Source: Nocardia lijiangensis NBRC 108240
Lineage (GTDB): Bacteria; Actinomycetota; Actinomycetes; Mycobacteriales; Mycobacteriaceae
Reading direction: 5' to 3'
NCBI RefSeq assembly: GCF_001613045.1
Contig: NZ_BDBP01000103.1
Coordinates: 1-35,224 of the forward strand
DNA: 35,224 bases
Shown here: piece after piece, positions 17,202 through 24,978 of the stretch
Position numbering within the stretch: position 1 is the stretch's first letter
Layout: each line of letters opens with the position of its first letter
Program-made: the position numbers and the translations under genes
Notes under the pieces: model-generated
Told to the model about the DNA's origin: nothing
What the model saw: the letters and a program-made list of their open reading frames with translations, nothing else
Databases searched by the model: none

Positions 17202-17683
17202 GCCTGTGTTCCTTCCTCGGTGCCCACGTCTTCGGCGTCGTCCTGTCGCGTGAGTGTCGCGAGGCCCGTGCGGATGGCGGCGGCGGTGCCCTGCGGGTCG
17301 TGCGGCCTGCGCAGCAGGAAGCCCTTGGCGAAGCTGAGCTTGTCGCCGTGCCTGCGCGGGATGACGTGCAGGTGGATGTGCGGAACGGTTTGGAACGCGG
17401 CTCTGCCGTCGTTGAGCACCAAGTTCGCGCCGTCGGCGGCGAGACTGCTGCGCCGCATGGCCAGCGCGATGCGGTGCCCGGCGCGGAAGACCAGCGCGCC
17501 GAGATCGGCGTCGAGGTCTTCCAGTTCGGTCGCGTGCCGTTTCGGCACGATCAGTGTGTGCCCACGCGCGATGGGCCGGATGTCGAGGAATGCGCACAGC
17601 AGTTCGTCCTCGAAGACCTTGGTCGCCGGAGCTTCGCCCGCCACGATGCGGCAGAAGACGCAGTCGTTCACACCCGCGACCAT
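17198..17683 (-). CDS. HIT (histidine triad) family protein
   Basis: A 161-residue nucleotide-binding protein. It begins with the typical CVFCRI segment (Cys8 and Cys11, probably structural zinc ligands) followed by ARGHTLIVPKRH. It carries the triad HIHLHVIPR at residues 102-110, with His104 as the expected nucleophile. HIT proteins hydrolyse nucleoside phosphoramidates, AMP-lysine or dinucleoside polyphosphates. A C-terminal extension of about 40 residues after the triad (KGFLLRRPHDPQ and on) is longer than in minimal HINT proteins and resembles actinobacterial diadenosine-polyphosphate-hydrolase-like members. It leads the minus-strand operon with the MDMPI-fold and S51 genes. A start a few codons later at a GTG is possible. 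Substrate is unassigned. Confidence 0.9.
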   Translation of the reverse strand: MVAGVNDCVFCRIVAGEAPATKVFEDELLCAFLDIRPIARGHTLIVPKRHATELEDLDADLGALVFRAGHRIALAMRRSSLAADGANLVLNDGRAAFQTVPHIHLHVIPRRHGDKLSFAKGFLLRRPHDPQGTAAAIRTGLATLTRQDDAEDVGTEEGTQA

Positions 17684-18080
17684 ACGGCGTAAGAGTGGCG
17701 TGGAACACCCCGAACTCCGCGTCGACCATGACGCGCGTCACTCCGTGCCGCGGTCTCGAGCGTCTGACCAGTTCGCTGACGTGCGGGTAAGTAAGGGACC
17801 TCGAGGTGCGGATCTTGTGCCGCTCACCTGCGCGGACGACCATCACAGTGGAAGCGCCCGCCTCGGCGTGACGGGAACGAAAGGTCTCGACAGGGTGCGT
17901 CGACGCGGTGCGAATCCGGCATATGGGCGAAATCCGACCACGTCCTGTGATGGGCATCTCAGCTAGGCTCACCGCGAGCCGGGTACAGTGGCGAGGATTT
18001 TTGGCGAACTTACTCATGGGTAACTTCGTCCGGGACGTCGGTCGATGGCTAACGGCCAGCACGAGAAGGAAGTCTGACAA
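17684..18080. other. Intergenic region between divergent HIT and pntAA genes
   Basis: About 400 bases without a supportable gene. It must hold the promoters of both divergent units. On the pnt side there is a candidate -10 TAGGCT at 17964-17969, with no convincing -35, and the AGAAGGAAG ribosome-binding site at 18063-18071. The palindrome at 18005-18028 is listed separately. I saw nothing coding-like in either strand beyond shadow frames. Confidence 0.6.
18005..18028. promoter_or_regulatory. 24-bp imperfect palindrome in the pntAA leader, probable repressor operator
   Basis: Its core is TTACTCATGGGTAA (18010-18023). With flanks CGAAC and CTTCG, 10 of 12 base pairs of the dyad match; the mismatches are C18009/C18024 and T18014/G18019. 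It lies about 50-75 bases before the GTG of pntAA, likely in the 5' untranslated leader. TetR-family operators often have this size and symmetry, but no regulator gene adjoins it, so the binding protein is unknown. Confidence 0.6.
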
Positions 18081-19196
18081 GTGGAGACAACGCAAAACGT
18101 TGGCGACTCGTCGCCGCGCGGAGCGCGTGTCGGAGTCGTTCGCGAGTCCAACACGGGCGAGCGGCGTGTCGCTTTGGTGCCCAAGATCATTCCGGCGCTG
18201 CTGAAGCAGGGCGTGGAAGTGGTCGTGGAAGCCGGCGCCGGACTGAGTGCGCTCATTCCCGACGAAGCCTATGTGGAGGCCGGTGCGACCATCGGCGATC
18301 CCTGGTCGGCCGAGGTGGTCGTCAAGGTGGCCCCGCCCAGCGATGCCGAGGTGGCCAAGCTGTCCGGTGGGCAGACGCTGATCGGGTTCCTCGCCCCGCG
18401 CAACGCCGAGAACCAGATCGGGGCCCTGAAGTCGGCCGGTGTGCAGGCCTTCGCGGTGGAGGCGATTCCGCGTATCTCTCGTGCGCAGGTGATGGACGCG
18501 TTGTCCTCGCAGGCGAATGTCTCCGGATACAAAGCGGTGTTGCTTGCTGCGTCGGAGTCCACGCGGTTCTTCCCGATGCTGACCACCGCGGCGGGCACGG
18601 TGAAGCCCGCGACGGTGCTGGTGCTCGGCGTGGGTGTCGCGGGTCTGCAAGCGCTGGCCACCGCCAAGCGTCTCGGTGGTCGCACCACCGGCTACGACGT
18701 GCGCCCCGAGGTCGCCGATCAGGTGCGTTCGGTCGGTGCGCAGTGGCTGGATCTGGGCATCGACGCCGCCGGTGAGGGTGGCTACGCCCGTGAGCTGACC
18801 GACGAGGAAAAGGCCAAGCAGCAGCAGGCTTTGGAGGACGCGATCAAGGGCTTCGACGTGGTGATCACCACCGCGCTGGTGCCGGGTCGTCCCGCGCCGC
18901 GCCTGGTGACCGCCGCCGCGGTGGAGGGCATGAAGCCGGGCAGCGTCATCGTGGACCTGGCCGGTGAGACCGGCGGCAACTGCGAGCTGACCGAGCCGGG
19001 CGAGACCGTGGTCAAGCACGGCGTCACCATCGCCTCGCCGCTGAACCTGCCCGCCACCATGCCCGAGCACGCCAGCGAGCTGTACTCGAAGAACATCGCG
19101 GCCCTGCTGGAACTGATGCTGGTCGACGGCAAGGTGGCCCCCGACTTCGAGGATCAGGTCCTCGCGGACTCCTGCGTCACTCGTGAGGTGAACTGA
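18081..19196 (+). CDS. pntAA: Proton-translocating NAD(P) transhydrogenase, alpha subunit part 1 (NAD-binding domain I)
   Basis: A 371-residue soluble subunit. Transhydrogenase couples hydride transfer from NADH to NADP+ with proton entry, supplying NADPH. The protein shows GVVRESNTGERRVALVP at residues 18-34 and the NAD-binding Rossmann loop GVGVAG at 183-188, with the acidic YDVRPEV segment after it. The C-terminal SPLNLPATMPEHASELYSKN is the alanine-dehydrogenase/PNT C-terminal signature. The length fits a stand-alone domain I, as in actinobacteria and Rhodospirillum, where alpha is split in two. The start is GTG at 18081, preceded by AGAAGGAAG. Its TGA overlaps the ATG of pntAB by one base, so the subunits are translationally coupled. 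Expression is probably controlled through the palindrome upstream. Confidence 0.97.
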   Translation: METTQNVGDSSPRGARVGVVRESNTGERRVALVPKIIPALLKQGVEVVVEAGAGLSALIPDEAYVEAGATIGDPWSAEVVVKVAPPSDAEVAKLSGGQTLIGFLAPRNAENQIGALKSAGVQAFAVEAIPRISRAQVMDALSSQANVSGYKAVLLAASESTRFFPMLTTAAGTVKPATVLVLGVGVAGLQALATAKRLGGRTTGYDVRPEVADQVRSVGAQWLDLGIDAAGEGGYARELTDEEKAKQQQALEDAIKGFDVVITTALVPGRPAPRLVTAAAVEGMKPGSVIVDLAGETGGNCELTEPGETVVKHGVTIASPLNLPATMPEHASELYSKNIAALLELMLVDGKVAPDFEDQVLADSCVTREVN

Positions 19197-19516
19197 TGTA
19201 TACCGAACTCCTGGCGAACATCGCGATCCTGGTGCTGTCCGGGTTCGTCGGTTTCGCTGTCATCTCCAAGGTCCCCAACACCCTGCACACGCCGTTGATG
19301 TCGGGTACCAACGCCATTCACGGCATCGTCGTGCTGGGTGCGTTGGTGACGTTGGGCCGGGTCGAGGATCCCTCGATCGGCATCCAGATCATTCTGTTCG
19401 TGGCGGTGGTCTTCGGAACCCTGAACGTGGTCGGTGGTTTCGTGGTCACCGACCGGATGCTGGGCATGTTCAAGGGCAAGAAGCCGGTCGCCGCGGCGGA
19501 GAAGGCGGGCGAGTAA
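19196..19516 (+). CDS. pntAB: NAD(P) transhydrogenase, alpha subunit part 2 (membrane domain)
   Basis: A 106-residue membrane protein with three hydrophobic helices (ILVLSGFVGFAVISKV, GIVVLGALVTLG and QIILFVAVVFGTLNVVGGFVV). The conserved TPLMSGTNAIHGIV links the first two. It forms part of the proton channel (domain II) together with PntB in the cytoplasmic membrane. The ATG overlaps the pntAA stop by one base and the stop is three bases before pntB, a tight operon. The C-terminal tail (MFKGKKPVAAAEKAGE) is charged and cytoplasmic. Length and motifs match the split PntAB of actinobacteria. Confidence 0.96.
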   Translation: MYTELLANIAILVLSGFVGFAVISKVPNTLHTPLMSGTNAIHGIVVLGALVTLGRVEDPSIGIQIILFVAVVFGTLNVVGGFVVTDRMLGMFKGKKPVAAAEKAGE

Positions 19517-19519
19517 TCC

Positions 19520-20938
19520 ATGGACAACCTAGTCAACATTCTCTACATCGTCGCCTTCGCTCTGTTCATCTACGGTCTGATGGGCCTGACGGGGCCCAAG
19601 ACCGCGGTGCGCGGCAACTGGATCGCCGCCGTCGGTATGGGCATCGCCGTGGTCGCGACTCTGATCGCGGTGCGCGACACGTCCAACTGGATCCTGATCG
19701 TCGCCGGTCTGGTGGTCGGTGTGGTGCTGGGTGTGCCGCCGGCGAAGTACACCAAGATGACCGCGATGCCGCAGCTGGTCGCCGCGTTCAACGGCGTCGG
19801 CGGTGGCACGGTCGCGCTCATCGCGTGGGCCGAGTTCCTCGACACCACCGGCTTTTCCAACTTCAAGCACGGTGAAGAGCCGACCGTGCACATCATCGTC
19901 GGCTCGCTGTTCGCCGCGATCATCGGTTCGGTCTCGTTCTGGGGCTCGTTGATCGCCTTCGGCAAGCTGCAGGAGACCCTGCCCGGCCGCCCGATCGGTG
20001 TGGGCAAGCTGCAGCAGCCGCTGAACCTGCTGCTGCTGGTGATCGCGATCGCCGCGGCGGTGGTCATCGGCCTCGGCGCCGCCGATGGTGGCGCGCCGTG
20101 GTGGTGGATGGTGCTGCTGCTCCTCGCCGCCGGTGTGCTCGGCCTGATGGTGGTGCTGCCGATCGGTGGCGCGGACATGCCCGTGGTCATCTCGCTGCTC
20201 AACGCGTTGACCGGTCTGTCGGCCGCGGCGGCGGGTCTGGCGTTGAACAACACCGCGATGATCGTGGCGGGCATGATCGTCGGCGCGTCCGGCACCATCC
20301 TGACCAACCTGATGGCCAAGGCCATGAACCGTTCCATCCCGGCCATCGTCGCCGGTGGTTTCGGTGGCGGTGGCACCGCGCCCGGCGCGGGTGGCGGTGA
20401 GCAGAAGCAGGCCAAGGCCACCTCGGCCGCGGATGCCGCGATTCAGATGGCGTACGCCAACCAGGTCATCGTGGTCCCCGGTTACGGCATGGCCGTCGCG
20501 CAGGCTCAGCACGCGGTCAAGGAAATGGCCGAGCTGCTGGAGAAGAAGGGTGTGGAGGTCAAGTACGCCATCCACCCGGTCGCCGGTCGTATGCCCGGGC
20601 ACATGAACGTGCTGCTGGCCGAGGCCGAGGTGTCCTACGACGCGATGAAGGAAATGGACGACATCAACGGCGAGTTCGGCCGCACCGATGTCGCCCTGGT
20701 CATCGGCGCCAACGACGTCACCAACCCGGCCGCCCGCGAGGACGCCTCCAGCCCGATCTACGGCATGCCGGTGCTCAATGTCGACCAGGCCAAGTCGGTC
20801 ATCGTGCTCAAGCGCTCGATGAACTCCGGCTTCGCGGGCATCGACAACCCGCTGTTCTACGCCGACACCACCTCCATGCTGTTCGGCGACGCCAAGAAGT
20901 CCGTCGGTGCGGTCACCGAGGAACTGAAGGCGCTGTAA
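19520..20938 (+). CDS. pntB: NAD(P) transhydrogenase, beta subunit (membrane domain II and NADP-binding domain III)
   Basis: A 472-residue protein. Residues 1 to about 270 form roughly eight to nine membrane helices with conserved segments such as MPQLVAAFNGVGGGT and IGGADMPVVISLLNALTGLSAAAAG. A Gly-rich linker (GGFGGGGTAPGAGGG) leads to the cytosolic NADP-binding domain III, with VIVVPGYGMAVAQAQ, IHPVAGRMPGHMNVLLAEA, VIGANDVTNPAA and KRSMNSGFAGIDNPLFY. These match the family signature closely. It completes the pntAA-pntAB-pntB complex. It begins three bases after the pntAB stop and is followed by a strong hairpin 12 bases after its own stop. Confidence 0.97.
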   Translation: MDNLVNILYIVAFALFIYGLMGLTGPKTAVRGNWIAAVGMGIAVVATLIAVRDTSNWILIVAGLVVGVVLGVPPAKYTKMTAMPQLVAAFNGVGGGTVALIAWAEFLDTTGFSNFKHGEEPTVHIIVGSLFAAIIGSVSFWGSLIAFGKLQETLPGRPIGVGKLQQPLNLLLLVIAIAAAVVIGLGAADGGAPWWWMVLLLLAAGVLGLMVVLPIGGADMPVVISLLNALTGLSAAAAGLALNNTAMIVAGMIVGASGTILTNLMAKAMNRSIPAIVAGGFGGGGTAPGAGGGEQKQAKATSAADAAIQMAYANQVIVVPGYGMAVAQAQHAVKEMAELLEKKGVEVKYAIHPVAGRMPGHMNVLLAEAEVSYDAMKEMDDINGEFGRTDVALVIGANDVTNPAAREDASSPIYGMPVLNVDQAKSVIVLKRSMNSGFAGIDNPLFYADTTSMLFGDAKKSVGAVTEELKAL

Positions 20939-20950
20939 ACGCGCGGTATC

Positions 20951-20983
20951 GCGGCCCCCCGTTCCAGTGGAGCGGGGGGCCGC
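20951..20983 (+). terminator. Hairpin terminator of the pnt operon
   Basis: A perfect 11-bp GC-rich stem, GCGGCCCCCCG (20951-20961) with CGGGGGGCCGC (20973-20983), and an 11-base loop, beginning 12 bases after the pntB stop. There is no U-tract, as is usual for actinobacterial terminators. It separates pnt from the AAA ATPase gene. Confidence 0.8.
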
Positions 20984-21037
20984 TTCGCGTCGGCCGGGAG
21001 TTAATTCGGTGGACGCCACCGGTGGGACACGCCGATC

Positions 21038-22177
21038 ATGGGCGGAATGTTGGAACGCAAGGAACCACTTCGATTGATCGGGCCCGAGTCGGGTCCGGTC
21101 GATCCGGCCCAGAGCCTGCGGTGGTCCGTCGCACTGGATTCGTACTACTCCCCGCGTGATGTGCTCGACGTGCTCGCGCTGACGCCGTTCGTCCAAGGCG
21201 AGCAGGCCCGCTACCGCAAGAAGCAGCTCGAACGGGTGCGGGCCGACGCGCCGCTGCGCCCCGCGGGTTCGCGGATCGCCCGCGCCATCGAGGAGGACAA
21301 CAGCCGCTCGATCCTCGTGGTCGGCGAGGGCTGGACGCTGCGCGCCGACCGGTGGGCCGACCGATCCGCGGTGGTCGAGGTCACCGCCGTCACCGAGGAA
21401 CTGGCGAACGACATTCTGGCCGAATCGATCCGCGACGCCGAGGAACCGTCCGAGGTGGAGGACGGCATCCAGATGGGATTCTGGTACCTGCACGGGCAGC
21501 AGGGGCCGCGGCGGCGCCAACACGACATCGACACACCGGTCTGGCCGGACATTCGCCGCAACTATCCGGATCTGGCCGCGGCCGCCCTGGATCGGCTGAT
21601 GGCGATGTCGCCGAACGACATTCGCGGCAGGCTGCTGTTGCTGCACGGCCCGCCGGGCACCGGCAAGACCACGGCGTTGCGCGCCTTGGCCAGGGCGTGG
21701 GAGCCGTGGTGCCAGGTCGACTGCGTGCTGGATCCGGAGCTGCTGTTCAGCCAGCCCGGCTACCTCATGTCGGCCGCCACCGAGGTCGACGACGAACGCC
21801 GTCGCTGGCGGATGCTGGTGCTGGAGGACTGCGACGAACTCATCAGGGCAGAAGCGAAAGCCTCGGCAGGCCAGGGTCTTTCGCGACTGCTCAACCTCAC
21901 CGACGGCATGCTGGGCCAGGGCCGCGACGTGCTCGTCGCCATCACCACCAACGAGGACCTGTCCCGCCTGCACCCCGCCGTTACCCGCCCCGGCCGCTGC
22001 CTGGCCCAACTCGAGATCGGTCGTCTCTCACCCACGGAAGCCCGCCATTGGCTCGGTGACACACCCGCCCCTGTCCCCGACAGCGGCCTCTCCCTCGCCG
22101 AACTCATAGCCCTGCAACACGGCGCCACTCGCATCGACACCACCGCTGCACATCCGGAATCCGGGATGTACCTGTAG
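21038..22177 (+). CDS. AAA-family ATPase with N-terminal DUF5925-like domain
   Basis: A 379-residue protein. Residues 1 to about 160 form an N-terminal domain without a known catalytic motif (RWSVALDSYYSPRDVLDVLALTPFV, with an EVEDGIQMGFWYLH region) that resembles DUF5925. From about 165 comes an AAA core: Walker A GPPGTGKTT at 204-212, Walker B LVLEDCDE at 260-267, sensor-1-like VAITTNED and an arginine-finger-like TRPGRC. No membrane helix or signal is present. The AAA architecture suggests ATP-driven remodelling of a protein partner, but none is known. It stands alone after the pnt terminator and before an MFS gene 198 bases later. The start could be the ATG at 21038 or at 21047; no clear ribosome-binding site decides it. 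Confidence 0.88.
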   Translation: MGGMLERKEPLRLIGPESGPVDPAQSLRWSVALDSYYSPRDVLDVLALTPFVQGEQARYRKKQLERVRADAPLRPAGSRIARAIEEDNSRSILVVGEGWTLRADRWADRSAVVEVTAVTEELANDILAESIRDAEEPSEVEDGIQMGFWYLHGQQGPRRRQHDIDTPVWPDIRRNYPDLAAAALDRLMAMSPNDIRGRLLLLHGPPGTGKTTALRALARAWEPWCQVDCVLDPELLFSQPGYLMSAATEVDDERRRWRMLVLEDCDELIRAEAKASAGQGLSRLLNLTDGMLGQGRDVLVAITTNEDLSRLHPAVTRPGRCLAQLEIGRLSPTEARHWLGDTPAPVPDSGLSLAELIALQHGATRIDTTAAHPESGMYL

Positions 22178-22375
22178 ACCCCCGCAGGCCCGCACCCGCC
22201 GCGGCGCCGAGCCCTACACACCGACGAGCAGCGGCCAACCCAGCGCCGCGGGCTCGACGGCATCGAGGGCGTGCCGCGGGCGGGCCTAGGGCACGTAGCC
22301 TGAACCACCGGCCGAGATGGGCCCGACTGGAAAGAATGGGCAGGACCGACCGCACGACACCCCGGTACCGTCGAA

Positions 22376-23638
22376 GTGGTGCCAGCCAAGATGGTCGATG
22401 GTCGAACAAGACTCGCGCGCGGTGCGGTCTTCACCGTGTTCGGTTTGAACGGTTTCCTCCTGGCGATGTGGGTCGTGCACATTCCGGTCATCACCGATCG
22501 GACGGGGATCTCCCATTCGACGCTCGGCATGTTCATCCTGATCATGGCGGGCGCGGGCATTGCCGGTATGCGGATCGCGGGGCCGCTCGCCGATCGGTTC
22601 GGGAGCAGCAGGCTGGTGGGGGCGGCGGCGTGCATCGTTTCGGTGGCCGTGCTGGGTCCGGGGTTCGCGACCGGTCCGGTGTGGCTGGCGGCGGCGCTGG
22701 CCTGCTTCGGGTTCGGCAACGGCGCGCTGGACGTCTCGATGAACGCCCAAGCGGTGCAGGTCGAGCGGGCCTACCCGCGACCGATCATGTCGGCGTTCCA
22801 CGCCCTGTTCTCCGGCGGCGGGCTGCTGGGCTCCCTGCTCGGCGCCGCCGCCCTGCGCGCGGGCTGGGACGTGCGCGTCACCCTGATCCTGGCTTCGGCG
22901 GCCTGCCTCGCGCTGGTGGCCGCGAGTGTGCCGCGTCTGCTGCCCGATCCGGCCGCGCCGCAGCGGCCCGAACCGCCCGGCTCGGAAGTGATCGGCCCGG
23001 CGCACACCGGGGACGCGGCCGATGTGCCGGAACCCGGGCACGGGCGCAAGGTCCTGGCGTTGGCCGCTCTGGCCTTCGCCGTGCTGCTCGTGGAAGGTGT
23101 CGCCGCCGACTGGAGCACCCTGCACATGCGCGAACACCTCGGCGTCGACGAAGCCACCGCCGCGCTGGCGTTCGGCGCGTTCTCGGTGACCATGACTGCG
23201 GGCCGCTTCGCCGCCGATCGCGTGAGCGGGGCGTTCGGCCGGGTCGCCGTGGTCCGCTATGGCACCCTCGTCGCCGCCCTCGGCCTCGGCTTGATCATGC
23301 TGTCCCCCTGGACACCGCTCACCCTCACCGGATGGGCGCTCTGCGGCCTCGGCCTGTCCGGCAGCGTCCCCCAGATCTTCACGGCCGCGGGCAATCTCGG
23401 CACCCGCACCGCCGCCACCGACATGGCCCGCGTCTTCGGCCTCGGCTACCTGGGTCTGCTCGCGGGCCCCGCCGTCATCGGCTGGCTGACCGAACTGATC
23501 CCCCTGACCACCGCCATGCTGGTCCCGCTGGTCGCGGTCTTGCTCTGCTGCTGGCAGGCGGGCGTCGTCGCCCCGGCCGAGCCGAAGCCCGCCGTCGAAT
23601 ATGACAGCGAAACAAGAGCCTCCGACGACGCCCACTGA
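22376..23638 (+). CDS. Major facilitator superfamily transporter
   Basis: An integral membrane protein of up to 420 residues with about 12 hydrophobic helices. The inter-helix motif GPLADRFGSSRLVG after helix 2 is the MFS motif A variant. The segments FGNGALDVSMNAQAVQVE and SAFHALFSGGGLLGSLLG are typical of the fucose-permease/YbjJ-like group (FucP-type MFS). A central cytoplasmic loop (PEPPGSEVIGPAHTGDAADV) divides the two halves. The start is uncertain: GTG at 22376 or 22379, or ATG at 22391. A candidate -10 TAGCCT lies at 22296-22301. Substrate is not predictable. It is probably a single-gene unit, with an AAA ATPase upstream and a 400-base gap downstream. Confidence 0.9.
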   Translation: MVPAKMVDGRTRLARGAVFTVFGLNGFLLAMWVVHIPVITDRTGISHSTLGMFILIMAGAGIAGMRIAGPLADRFGSSRLVGAAACIVSVAVLGPGFATGPVWLAAALACFGFGNGALDVSMNAQAVQVERAYPRPIMSAFHALFSGGGLLGSLLGAAALRAGWDVRVTLILASAACLALVAASVPRLLPDPAAPQRPEPPGSEVIGPAHTGDAADVPEPGHGRKVLALAALAFAVLLVEGVAADWSTLHMREHLGVDEATAALAFGAFSVTMTAGRFAADRVSGAFGRVAVVRYGTLVAALGLGLIMLSPWTPLTLTGWALCGLGLSGSVPQIFTAAGNLGTRTAATDMARVFGLGYLGLLAGPAVIGWLTELIPLTTAMLVPLVAVLLCCWQAGVVAPAEPKPAVEYDSETRASDDAH

Positions 23639-24040
23639 CCCCGCGATGTTCGGTAATCCGCCCACCGTCGACACCACCGCGGTGGGCACATCGACGACTG
23701 GATCGCCCCCACACCCGGCGCACCCCAGGGCTACCTCACCGCTGGGCTTATCGGGAGCACCGGCAGCCGATCCGCCGAGTGCTCCACCCTCCGCACCCAT
23801 CCGCGGGGCCGGTCCGGGACATCGTCGGCCCGAAAGGGTCCGGTTGCGTGGCGCTCGCCGTTGAACCCCACGTCCGCGGATGGGTACATTCCACTTCCGA
23901 CAATTTCAACCACTCTCCGGCGTCCGCTATTCCTGCGGAGAGTGGCCCGGCGCGGCCGAGCCCGCCACCGACGCGCCATTGCGTCGTATAACGAATTCCC
24001 TTGCCGACGCCGAGTATTCGAGGGAGGCCGACCCCGCGGT
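23639..24040. other. Intergenic region between convergent MFS and NmrA-like genes
   Basis: About 400 bases with no gene I can support; all frames are short or have atypical composition. It holds a perfect 10-bp inverted repeat at 23910-23945 (listed separately). The 3' part (about 23870-24010) is noticeably richer in A and T than its surroundings. Confidence 0.5.
23910..23945. terminator. Hairpin between convergent genes
   Basis: The arms CCACTCTCCG (23910-23919) and CGGAGAGTGG (23936-23945) pair perfectly with a 16-base loop. It lies 95 bases beyond the stop of the minus-strand NmrA-like gene and about 270 bases beyond the MFS stop, so it could end transcription from either side, more plausibly the former. 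No U-tract is present. Confidence 0.4.
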
Positions 24041-24898
24041 TCAGTGCACGGGTATCGCCGGCGTCGCCCACACCCCGGCCTCCACCGTCTCGGCGGCGTA
24101 CTCGGCGAAGTCCTTGGGCTCGCGGCCGAGCGCGCGGCGCACGCCGTCGGTGGTGGCGCAGTTCCGGCCGTCGAGCAGGGTGCCGAAGAGGTAGTCCAGC
24201 AGACTGATCTCGTCCGCGGGTACCTCGTATTCGGTCAGTCCCGCCACGAATTCCGTGCGGGTGAGCGGGATGAACCGGATGTCGCGGCCCGTGGCCTTCG
24301 CGATCTCGGCGGTCGCCTCGGCGAAGGACAACGCGCGCGGTCCCGTGAGTTCGTAAACCTGACCGTCGTGCCCCGGCTCGGTCAGCGCGGCGACCGCCAC
24401 GTCGGCGATGTCGTCGGCGTGCACGAACGGTTCGGGCACGTCGCCGTTGGGCAGCGCCACCGCGCCGGACAGGATGTAGTCCGCGAACGCGCCCTCGCTG
24501 AAGTTCTGGGCGAAGAAGGCGCAGCGCACCACGGTCCATGCAGGCCCGGAATCCCGCACCATCTGCTCGCACTCGACCGCCTCCGGTTCACCGCGGCCGG
24601 ACAGCAGCACCAGCTTGCGCACGCCACTGTTCGCTGCGGCCGCGCTGAACGCCCTGATGACGTCCGGAGCGCCCGGTGCGGCGAGATCGGGCTGGTAGGC
24701 CAGGTAGACGGCGTCCACGCCGGTGAGCGCGGGACCCCAGGTGGCGCGGTCGGCCCAGTCGAACGGAATCTCCGCGGAACGGGACCCGATGCGGACGTCG
24801 TGGCCGCCCGCCAGAAGCCGGGCCGCCACCCGGGAACCGGTCTTGCCGGTGCCTCCGGTGACGAGGATGCGGGGCTGCGCGCTGTCGTTGCTGTTCAT
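24041..24898 (-). CDS. NmrA-like NAD(P)-binding protein (atypical SDR)
   Basis: A 285-residue cytoplasmic protein. The N-terminal dinucleotide loop ILVTGGTGKTGSRVA (GGTGKTG) follows the pattern of NmrA/HSCARG-type atypical short-chain dehydrogenases. DVRIGSRSAEIPFDW and VRKLVLLSGRGE follow, and then the substrate-region segments EPFVHADDIADVAVAAL and YELTGPRALSFAEA, typical of NmrA/azoreductase-like quinone oxidoreductases (YtfG/QorB-like). There is no Tyr-x-x-x-Lys pair, as usual for the group, which may be NADPH-dependent reductases or redox sensors. I chose the ATG at 24898 rather than an upstream frame extension to 24934. It is divergent from an AraC regulator 80 bases away, which is a likely regulator of it. 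Confidence 0.88.
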   Translation of the reverse strand: MNSNDSAQPRILVTGGTGKTGSRVAARLLAGGHDVRIGSRSAEIPFDWADRATWGPALTGVDAVYLAYQPDLAAPGAPDVIRAFSAAAANSGVRKLVLLSGRGEPEAVECEQMVRDSGPAWTVVRCAFFAQNFSEGAFADYILSGAVALPNGDVPEPFVHADDIADVAVAALTEPGHDGQVYELTGPRALSFAEATAEIAKATGRDIRFIPLTRTEFVAGLTEYEVPADEISLLDYLFGTLLDGRNCATTDGVRRALGREPKDFAEYAAETVEAGVWATPAIPVH

Positions 24899-24978
24899 GC
24901 TTCGAGTACACCGTCCGGAGCCGAGACGAAACATAGTTCATCCGCTCGCAACCATGCGTGTGCGTCTACTGTGGACAT

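Noticed and set aside
17684..18080. Minus-strand frame running through the HIT-pntAA gap into shadows of both genes
   Set aside because: No start signal or family similarity. The translation is continuous only because stop codons are rare at this GC content.
22187..22290. Imperfect GC-rich inverted repeat (AGGCCCGC arms) between the AAA ATPase and MFS genes
   Set aside because: The arms need an insertion to pair and lie about 70-80 bases apart. Such matches are expected by chance at this GC content.
23601..23864. Plus-strand frame of 87 residues overlapping the end of the MFS gene
   Set aside because: Pro/Thr/Ser-rich low-complexity translation, no ribosome-binding site, and overlap with the MFS 3' end; looks non-coding.
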